Shown in pieces: positions 4,617-10,582 of a DNA stretch of 10,582 nt. Every line of letters begins with the position of its first letter. The stretch's first letter is position 1. The DNA is from Spirulina sp. DLM2.Bin59 (GTDB lineage: Bacteria > Cyanobacteriota > Cyanobacteriia > Cyanobacteriales > Spirulinaceae), in contig RECT01000214.1 of NCBI GenBank assembly GCA_007693875.1, positions 1-10,582 of the forward strand, in the 5' to 3' direction. The position numbers and the translations under genes are program-made. The notes under the pieces were generated by a model, which was not told where the DNA came from, made no database searches, and saw nothing but the letters and a program-made list of their open reading frames with translations.

Positions 4617-6761
4617 TTAGCCCTCCAAAAAGCTTAAGTGTTTCCCCAGTTGAGTCAGGAGAATTTCAGGGCAACCCTGCTGTTGCACCTTGCCGTTTTC
4701 CAGCATCACCACCCAATCCGCCCGGCGAATGACCGGAGGGCGATGGCTAATCAAAATTGTCGTCTTCCCTTGACGATGGGCTAAAAGCTGCTCTAACACC
4801 GCCGCCTCCGTCAGGGGGTCTAAACTACCTGTGGACTCATCGAGAATGAGGATCGGTGGATCTGTGACAATACCGAGGGCGATCGCCAATCGTTGCCGTT
4901 GTCCCCCAGACAAATTGGCCCCAAACTCCCCCAAAACCGTTTGATATTGATTTGGCAATTGACCGATAAACTCATCCGCCTGCGCAATCTGACAAGCTTC
5001 CACAATCTTGGCAAAACTCAGCCCCCTCTGGCCTAAACTCAAATTGTCAATAATCGAACGACTCCAAAAGTGAACATCTTGGGGAATTAAAACCACCTGT
5101 TGACGGACACAATCAAGGGCTAAATCCGGTAAATTATAAGGGCCAATGCGAATTAACCCCCCTTGGGGAAAATATAGCCCCGCCAGTAACTTCACTAATG
5201 TACTTTTCCCACAACCAGAAGACCCCACTAAAGCAATGGCTTGTCCGCCTGGTAGCCGCAGCGAAAAATTCTTTAACAGATCTAGACGACCAGGGTGATA
5301 AAACGTCAAATCTTCAAAAAGAATCTCATCGTTTGCCGCTAAACTCACCCAGGGCTTCTGTGCTAACTCCTTAACCTCCAACGGACTGCCAGTTACATCA
5401 TTGAGCCGTTGCAAAGCGATTTTAACAAAAATAAACTGATTGACCCATTCAATAAGACTGACCACCAAAGCCAAACAATTTCGATTCATAATATTGCAAG
5501 CAACCAACTGACCAATGGTGAGATGCTCAGTGAAAACTAATTGACTGCCGATCCAAAGAAATACAGCCTCTCCTAATAAAAACACCAAGTTGGAAAATGC
5601 TGTGTTTCCCAGAGCTAACTTTAAACGCTGAAAACTTAAATGAGCCTGCCGCCCAAAGCGAGATTGAAACTCTTCTAAGAACTCTCCATCCGCACTTTTC
5701 GTTTTTATTAAAATTGCTGACTTAAAGGTTTCAATTAAAACCCCTTGATTTTCTGCTGTTAAAGCTAAAAGACCTTGAGTTTTTTGTTGAATCGGTTTTA
5801 AAAAAGCAACTGTAGCTAAGGTCATGATAGCAGCTAAACTTAAAGTTGCTAAAACTAGACGAGAATCATAAACCAAAATCAACCCCAGAGATACCCCAGC
5901 AATGAGAAATTGACTGGGCAGTAAAATAATAACCTGAGAGATAAATTGATTGATCGATTGAATATCTCGTAAACGGCTGGCTACCTCACCACTGCGATGA
6001 GATTCATAATAGGTCAGGGGCAGTTTTAGTAAAACAGCACAAAATTCCAAAACTAGATCCAGTTCTAACCCTTGCGCAAAATAGGTAATAATATAGGACT
6101 GAATAAATCTTAGGCTACTTCGGAATAAATTGGCAATAAAAACAACAATCATCAAGCTGTTTAAAAAAGAAGCATCTTGACGGACTAAAACTTCATCCGT
6201 GAGCAACTGTAAAAGAAAGGGAGATGTGAGGGAAAGTATCCCAAAAACTAAATTAATGCCTAGGACTTGCCATAGGAGATGGCGTTGTTGCCAAAACCGC
6301 TGTTTCAGTCGCTGAAAACCCGTGATTAAATGTCGATCATCCGGTTGAAGATGAAAATCGGGCTGAGGTTGTAAGATCAGCATTACACCATTATTCCAAC
6401 CTGCCAATAATTCAGATTTAGATAAATACCGTAGTCCTACTGCGGGATCTCCGATGATATATTGATGTTTTTTTGTGCCATATAAAACTACCCAATGATT
6501 GCCTTGCCAATGAATAATTCCCGGCAAGGGCACTAGATCCTGTTCAATTAGTTCCAAGTTTACTTTAACCCCTCTTGATGCAAAACCGAGGGCTTTTGCG
6601 CCCTGTTTTAAATTCAGTAAATTCGTGCCCAATGTACCTGTTCCTGCAACTTGGCGAACACGGCTCAGAGCAAAAGTTTGACCATAATACTGAGCAATGG
6701 TTGCTAAACAAGCTGCTCCACAATCTTCTTCATTATGTTGGAGGATGACCTTATAGAGCAT
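4617..6761 (-). CDS. lanT: Peptidase-containing ABC exporter for the lanthipeptide (C39 protease, membrane and ATPase domains)
   Basis: A 714-residue exporter that removes double-glycine leaders and pumps the peptide across the inner membrane. The N-terminal C39 protease domain (1-135) has oxyanion Gln8, catalytic Cys14 (EEDCGAACLA, 11-20), His89 (GNHWVVLYG) and Asp105 (IGDPAVG), all intact. The membrane domain (about 160-445) has six spans. The ATPase domain (478-714) has Walker A GSSGCGKST (513-521), Q-loop Gln561, signature LSGGQ (617-621), Walker B ILILDE (637-642) and H-loop His673, so it should be fully active. Length is typical. The ATG at 6761 has no clear Shine-Dalgarno. It lies 209 bases after the lanM stop on the same strand and 132 bases before lanA, whose leader ends in the expected Gly-Gly. 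Confidence 0.95.
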   Translation of the reverse strand: MLYKVILQHNEEDCGAACLATIAQYYGQTFALSRVRQVAGTGTLGTNLLNLKQGAKALGFASRGVKVNLELIEQDLVPLPGIIHWQGNHWVVLYGTKKHQYIIGDPAVGLRYLSKSELLAGWNNGVMLILQPQPDFHLQPDDRHLITGFQRLKQRFWQQRHLLWQVLGINLVFGILSLTSPFLLQLLTDEVLVRQDASFLNSLMIVVFIANLFRSSLRFIQSYIITYFAQGLELDLVLEFCAVLLKLPLTYYESHRSGEVASRLRDIQSINQFISQVIILLPSQFLIAGVSLGLILVYDSRLVLATLSLAAIMTLATVAFLKPIQQKTQGLLALTAENQGVLIETFKSAILIKTKSADGEFLEEFQSRFGRQAHLSFQRLKLALGNTAFSNLVFLLGEAVFLWIGSQLVFTEHLTIGQLVACNIMNRNCLALVVSLIEWVNQFIFVKIALQRLNDVTGSPLEVKELAQKPWVSLAANDEILFEDLTFYHPGRLDLLKNFSLRLPGGQAIALVGSSGCGKSTLVKLLAGLYFPQGGLIRIGPYNLPDLALDCVRQQVVLIPQDVHFWSRSIIDNLSLGQRGLSFAKIVEACQIAQADEFIGQLPNQYQTVLGEFGANLSGGQRQRLAIALGIVTDPPILILDESTGSLDPLTEAAVLEQLLAHRQGKTTILISHRPPVIRRADWVVMLENGKVQQQGCPEILLTQLGKHLSFLEG

Positions 6762-6804
6762 TTTTTGAGTTGTGAACTGAGTTTTTTAGAATAGGGAAAA
6801 AGGA

Positions 6805-6833
6805 ATGAAAAGTTCGGTGTGTAATCATGTCAA
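6805..6833 (-). promoter_or_regulatory. Candidate promoter for lanT
   Basis: On the minus strand a perfect -35 TTGACA (6833-6828) is followed, after 17 bases, by TTTCAT (6810-6805), 4 of 6 to TATAAT. It lies in the 209-base gap between lanM and lanT, 44 bases upstream of the lanT ATG. The -35 is convincing and the -10 is weak, so lanT may have its own promoter in addition to read-through from lanM. No second precursor peptide is seen in this gap. Confidence 0.35.
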
Positions 6834-6970
6834 GCAAAACCCAATTAGGCTTTATAGCTGTTTCTACATCTATGAAGTACATTGTGAATTTTTCGCTCTC
6901 TTTAGGGATTTGGGGTGAGGGTTACACCCCATGATAATCAAAAATGCGATAAGGCTTATGGTGATTGGCT

Positions 6971-9900
6971 CTACTTTAATGAGATTGAATCAAGATTAGG
7001 TGGATCTAAGAGTAAAATATTGGGAACCTTTTTGGGTTCAGCCAAACGCAATACCCCGTATCCAATCCCTGCTAAACCTGTCATTAAACCCAACACTTCC
7101 ACCCCTCCGGGAACACCACAATAACAACCGCGCTGCTCTAGGCTATCTAGGGTTAAGCTGAGATAATTTTGATAAAGTTTTTCCAGTTTAGGATTTAGTA
7201 TGTCATGACTTTTTTGCCAAAAAATAGCCGACCTTAAAAACTCCAGTTGCCCCAAGATTCCGTTACACAATGAATGATTACCTTGATTATTTTTGAGATT
7301 TAATCCTTCCTCTAAAGCCAGTGAATTAGCTTCAATAGCTACTTTGATTTCTGTCTGAATTGTATCGGTATTTAAGCTCTTAATTCCGCCCAGACGAGCT
7401 AAACCGATCCCAGTCGCACCATAACTCCATCCCACGGAAGAACTCAAAGGTTCATTGGGTGCATTGTACCATTTTTTTTCCTTTGCTTGATATAGACTAC
7501 GCTCATAATTCCAAGCTGCCATTGCTGCCTCTTGATAACAAGATTTTCCAGTAAATTGGGCTAGTTTTACCAAGGCAAAACCAACGCCAGCGACCCCATG
7601 GGAGAAGCCACTTAAAGGCTGTCGAGGGGGCAAGGTTAACCAACCGATACCCTGGGGCATAGTGAGAGCTTTTGTTAATAAATGATCTCCACAAGCCTGG
7701 GCAATTTTTTTCAGGTTTGGTTCAGGAGTACAGCGATACAAACTGATTAAGCCTAAAATACAGCCAGCAGCACCGGAAACAATATCAAAGCTTTCATCTT
7801 TGATTACTAATGAGGAAATTTTTTCTAACCAGATTAAGGCTTGTTCCCATAGCTCTGGCTGCTGCCAAAGGTGTCCTAGATGACTAAGGGTATAAATTAA
7901 TCCTCCCCAACCATTAAAGCCACCTATGGACTGGATAAAGGGCTGATCAAAGTGGGTTTGCATGAGGATAGTATTGAGGCATTTTTGAGCTAACTTGGTG
8001 TAAGCATGATCCGCTGATACTGCCCCTAAGTAGGCATAAAATAGGGTGATACCGGAAAGTCCTTCAAATAAATCCCACGCCAAAGGTTTAAGTGACCAAT
8101 GTCCCTCACCCACTGTGCCTAAACCGAGCCAAGCGGCTTTATGTTCTTCGGTAATCACTAATTTTTTGAGATGGGAAGCAATCTGTTGAGCCGTGTTGAT
8201 CAGTCTGGGATTAAGGGTAGCAGAATGGGCCAGATCTTTAGCAATTTTAAGGGGAGTAAATTGTAAGAAATGGAAATTCTTAAAATCTTGATGCTGTTCA
8301 GATTGTTGTAAGATCAAGCTGTTTAAGGCAACTTGAATGAATTTCTGTTGTTGCTGTAGGTCTTCTTCACTTAAGCGGTCTATTTTCTGCTTAACTCGAT
8401 CTAATCCAGATTGTTGAAAAAACTCGGCAATTTCTTGACCTTCACTCACTAAATGGGAGGAGCTGGGGCGGGTGGTGAAAAAGGGAATATCCCCTCGCCA
8501 TAGGGCTTGTTTTTCAAGGTTAATAATTTGGGTTAAGCTGGGACGGTGGGGAACGTCAACCCACAGATGATCGAAGAAGCGATCGCGATCAAGAGCATTG
8601 TGTAAAAGGTCGGGGTGATAACTTTCTTTTAAGAGTAATCCGTAGAGGCGTGTGTCGCGTAAAACGACGCGGATTTCACAGTTGGCAAACTTAGGTAGCC
8701 AATGGTTAAGTAGTTGGGAACGGTGCTTTAAACAAAGATGATAAAGGGTAGTAAAGCCTTGTAAGATTGAGGCTTGATACTGCCAGACTTGAACAGGTTT
8801 TCCCTGGAGTTGGGGTTGATTTTGAGCTGGGGGGAGAATATCCGATTGTCGAGTGACGCGCATCTGATCTGTCCCGATTTGGGTGAGCTGTGCACTCCGA
8901 GTGGGTAGTGTTTCTCCCCCCACTGCCCCTAAACCACTGGCATCAAAACCAGCGGATTTTTCTTTCAGGGCAATGCGTTGGGGCAATAATCCTACGCTCA
9001 TCACGGATTGCGCCATTTTTTGATTGGCAATTAAACAGGATTCAGGACTATTGGGATCAATGCGTTCAGGACGAAAGAGGGTTTCTAGGTCAATGAGGAC
9101 GGGATTTTCTGCGGCTGCAATGAGATTTTCTAGGTGAAAGTCGGTGGCTTCTAAGGTGTAAAGAAGGGCTAAGTAATGACCAATTCTTTGATAAAAATGG
9201 TCAATTTGAGCGGCGGTTTCACAACTGGCTGGCGTGATGTATTCCATCCAACCATATTGTCCTTGATCGAGAATTTTAATTTGGGGGAAAGGAATCTGGG
9301 GAAGGTGGGAGTTAAACCACTGGAGAAGATCTTGAAATTGTTGATCAATGGCGAGGGATCTGGGTTTGTAGACCAGTTTAAAATGGCTGAATTGTAAGAT
9401 GGCAACGGAACGCCCTTCACAATGTCGATCGCCTGCTCCCTGTTGAATCTTCACCAGTTGTCCGGGGGGCTGCTCTGGACTGAACTGAGCACAAATCAGG
9501 GGCCAATCTGCAACTAGACGCTGAATGAGTTCTATGTTACTACTCACCCATTGCTCTAGGTGTAGAACTAACTGCCTGGCAAGGACGGGATATTCTTCCA
9601 GAAGGGCGATCGCCCTCTTGGGCTGTTTTAACTGTTCAATAAAGTCCAGAAATCGTTCTTTGGCTGTGTCTCCTGAGAGTTGACCGTTTAAACGAGCGAC
9701 GTTTAACTCTAGGGTGAGTGTCTGAGCGATCAAGTTGAGCAGTTGATCGGGTAAATGGCCCAGTAGGAGCCGTTTGAGGCTATCTACACCCCAGGAGGGG
9801 GGTAAGGGGGGGAGTTGAGTTTCCAAACGGGCGATCGCATCACTGAGCAAAGGCCGCACCCAATGGAGCAACCCCACCATTAAACGCTCATCCGCTAAAT

Positions 9901-10246
9901 CTGCGCCGGAAGCAATGTGAATATTATCCCAGTCTGAACGATGAAAAGCCTCCCGCAGTTGTGCCAACCATGCCGGGGGAGTCGAACGTTGAGCGAGGGA
10001 ATCGGGGGACTCTCCCACCCCTGCCAGCCAAGTCGCTTCGCTCATTCCTTCAACGGCTAACTTTTGCTGCCAATACTCCCCTTCCTGAAAAGGGGTTTGC
10101 TGTTGCCAGCGTTCCCGGTGGCGATCGCTCACCTGGCTCTGCACTGCTCCCGGCAGCCCTAACCCTAGACGCTCCCCTAATCTTAAGGCTTGATACCACC
10201 CTGGACTATTGACCTGCAAGCCTTGTCCCCTCTTTGTTTCCGCCAT
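6971..10246 (-). CDS. lanM: Class II lanthipeptide synthetase LanM, with degenerate zinc site in the cyclase domain
   Basis: A 1091-residue bifunctional synthetase. The N-terminal DUF4135 dehydratase has its active-site pattern: VYKPR (292-296), DFHLEN (369-374; Asp369, His371, Asn374), LIDLETLF (384-391, Asp386) and RDTRLY (530-535). It should phosphorylate and eliminate Ser/Thr of the LanA core. The LanC-like cyclase half begins near 725 (DLFEGLSGITLF) and keeps GFSHG (880-884, His883) and the C-terminal GLMTGLAGIGYG. But the first zinc-ligand motif reads GWSYGATG (Ser941, usually Cys) and the second reads HSLCNG (Cys994 kept, Asn995 usually His). The open frame extends 20 codons up to a TTG at 10306, but that codon lies in a Fur box. 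The ATG at 10246, just below a promoter at 10286-10315, is preferred. The lanT gene follows 209 bases on. Confidence 0.95.
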   Translation of the reverse strand: MAETKRGQGLQVNSPGWYQALRLGERLGLGLPGAVQSQVSDRHRERWQQQTPFQEGEYWQQKLAVEGMSEATWLAGVGESPDSLAQRSTPPAWLAQLREAFHRSDWDNIHIASGADLADERLMVGLLHWVRPLLSDAIARLETQLPPLPPSWGVDSLKRLLLGHLPDQLLNLIAQTLTLELNVARLNGQLSGDTAKERFLDFIEQLKQPKRAIALLEEYPVLARQLVLHLEQWVSSNIELIQRLVADWPLICAQFSPEQPPGQLVKIQQGAGDRHCEGRSVAILQFSHFKLVYKPRSLAIDQQFQDLLQWFNSHLPQIPFPQIKILDQGQYGWMEYITPASCETAAQIDHFYQRIGHYLALLYTLEATDFHLENLIAAAENPVLIDLETLFRPERIDPNSPESCLIANQKMAQSVMSVGLLPQRIALKEKSAGFDASGLGAVGGETLPTRSAQLTQIGTDQMRVTRQSDILPPAQNQPQLQGKPVQVWQYQASILQGFTTLYHLCLKHRSQLLNHWLPKFANCEIRVVLRDTRLYGLLLKESYHPDLLHNALDRDRFFDHLWVDVPHRPSLTQIINLEKQALWRGDIPFFTTRPSSSHLVSEGQEIAEFFQQSGLDRVKQKIDRLSEEDLQQQQKFIQVALNSLILQQSEQHQDFKNFHFLQFTPLKIAKDLAHSATLNPRLINTAQQIASHLKKLVITEEHKAAWLGLGTVGEGHWSLKPLAWDLFEGLSGITLFYAYLGAVSADHAYTKLAQKCLNTILMQTHFDQPFIQSIGGFNGWGGLIYTLSHLGHLWQQPELWEQALIWLEKISSLVIKDESFDIVSGAAGCILGLISLYRCTPEPNLKKIAQACGDHLLTKALTMPQGIGWLTLPPRQPLSGFSHGVAGVGFALVKLAQFTGKSCYQEAAMAAWNYERSLYQAKEKKWYNAPNEPLSSSVGWSYGATGIGLARLGGIKSLNTDTIQTEIKVAIEANSLALEEGLNLKNNQGNHSLCNGILGQLEFLRSAIFWQKSHDILNPKLEKLYQNYLSLTLDSLEQRGCYCGVPGGVEVLGLMTGLAGIGYGVLRLAEPKKVPNILLLDPPNLDSISLK

Positions 10247-10275
10247 TGCAACCCCGTTCCCTTGCTTTTTGAAGT

Positions 10276-10294
10276 GATAATGATTATCATACTC
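10276..10294 (-). promoter_or_regulatory. Fur box 1 in the lanM / exported-protein divergent region
   Basis: GATAATGATTATCATACTC matches the 19-base Fur consensus at about 16 of 19 positions; the left arm GATAATGAT is perfect, and the central base is symmetric. It covers the predicted -10 of lanM (TATGAT, 10291-10286), so bound Fur would block that promoter. It also lies about 80 bases upstream of the divergent plus-strand gene. Confidence 0.75.
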
Positions 10295-10315
10295 ACAATT
10301 CTCCAAGAATGATAA
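10286..10315 (-). promoter_or_regulatory. Predicted lanM promoter, embedded in the Fur boxes
   Basis: On the minus strand -35 TTATCA (10315-10310, 4 of 6) and -10 TATGAT (10291-10286, 5 of 6) are spaced by 18 bases. Transcription would begin near 10279, leaving about 33 untranslated bases before the ATG at 10246. The -35 lies in Fur box 2 and the -10 in Fur box 1. This arrangement also argues against the TTG at 10306 as the start codon. Confidence 0.45.
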
Positions 10316-10323
10316 TCATTCTT
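10305..10323 (+). promoter_or_regulatory. Fur box 2 in the divergent region, perfect 9-1-9 inverted repeat
   Basis: AAGAATGATAATCATTCTT is an exact 9-1-9 inverted repeat and matches the Fur consensus at 15 of 19 positions, with the core ATGATAATCAT intact. It begins 10 bases from box 1, about one turn of the helix, which suits cooperative binding. A -10-like GATAAT (10326-10331) just beyond it points towards the plus-strand gene, so both divergent genes may be under the same control. Confidence 0.7.
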
Positions 10324-10376
10324 AAGATAATCCAGCAAGATCGCTGAAAATTTTTGGTTTGTGAGGAAACACAACA

Positions 10377-10582
10377 ATGTCAAAACCGATGCCGTATCTA
10401 CCCCCCAGTGTTATGGGGAACCTAGGGACTCTTCTGCTGGGGTTGGGGACTGGGGCGATCGCCTCATCCCTATCCCCCCTGCCCGTCTTGGCTCAAAACG
10501 TCGAAAGTTTCGCCCTCGTCAGTCCCCCCCTGGGGCAAATCAACTCGGGTGGTGGGTTGGGGGGTGTCTCCGCAGGGGTTTG
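10377..10582 (+). CDS. Exported protein of unknown family, N-terminus only (runs off right edge)
   Basis: The first 68 codons of a plus-strand gene. A signal peptide is clear: Lys3, a hydrophobic core at about 16-30 (GTLLLGLGTGAIASS), and a likely signal-peptidase I site after PLPVLA, leaving mature QNVESFALVSPPLG (40-53). A glycine-rich stretch follows, to the edge. GAGGA at 10363-10367 stands 9 bases before the ATG, supporting this start. It is divergent from lanM and shares the two Fur boxes, so iron-regulated expression is likely. An outer-membrane or periplasmic iron-uptake protein would fit the regulation, but no family motif is visible in this fragment and I do not assign one. Confidence 0.7.
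   Translation, partial: MSKPMPYLPPSVMGNLGTLLLGLGTGAIASSLSPLPVLAQNVESFALVSPPLGQINSGGGLGGVSAGV

Noticed and set aside
6926..6950. A possible fourth Fur box near TGATAATCAAAAATG
   Set aside because: Only the central TGATAATCA fits; the outer parts of both arms do not match.
6762..6970. Search for a second precursor peptide between lanM and lanT
   Set aside because: Short minus-strand frames exist (for example MYFIDVETAI..., 43 codons) but none has a leader with Gly-Gly, a Cys-rich core or a ribosome-binding site, and the longest overlaps the lanT start.
9176..9397. A 73-codon plus-strand frame inside lanM
   Set aside because: It is opposite the LanM dehydratase motifs, which are clearly the coding strand.

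Overview
The window looks like chromosomal DNA of a cyanobacterium. The octamer GCGATCGC (the cyanobacterial HIP1 repeat) occurs 11 times in 10.6 kb (near 1914, 2352, 3114, 3532, 3613, 4879, 8579, 9606, 9831, 10121 and 10455). The left-edge gene is a close look-alike of the cyanobacterial methyltransferase of plastoquinone/tocopherol synthesis. I cannot name the genus.

Layout. Almost everything is on the minus strand, so it reads from right to left. At the right edge (10377 to the end) is the start of a plus-strand gene for an exported protein. The divergent region 10247-10376 carries two good matches to the Fur box. Reading leftwards there follows a class II (LanM-type) lanthipeptide cluster: lanM (10246-6971), a peptidase-containing ABC exporter lanT (6761-4617), a mersacidin-type precursor peptide lanA (4484-4248, with a third Fur box upstream at 4551-4569), two stem-loops, and an HlyD-type adaptor (4082-2628). 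No immunity transporter, two-component regulator or tailoring oxidase is seen inside the window.

Left of the adaptor stop codon, and on the same strand, is a cobalamin riboswitch (about 2607-2489). No recognisable B12 gene follows it. Instead there is a region of about 290 bases with a broken small reading frame, then an unrecognised 149-residue protein (2194-1745), a membrane fatty-acid desaturase (1711-515), two perfect palindromes (478-503, 421-440), and the start of an MPBQ/MSBQ-type methyltransferase (333 to the left edge).

How the genes fit together (inference from families). LanM dehydrates Ser/Thr of the precursor core and its C-terminal half would form thioether rings. LanT removes the double-glycine leader with its C39 protease domain and exports the product, and the HlyD protein links the exporter to an outer-membrane channel such as TolC (not in the window).

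The two most notable points are these. (1) The cluster appears to be under iron (Fur) control at both lanM and lanA. (2) The LanM cyclase half lacks two of the three usual zinc ligands (Cys to Ser and His to Asn), so ring formation may be altered, lost or supplied elsewhere.
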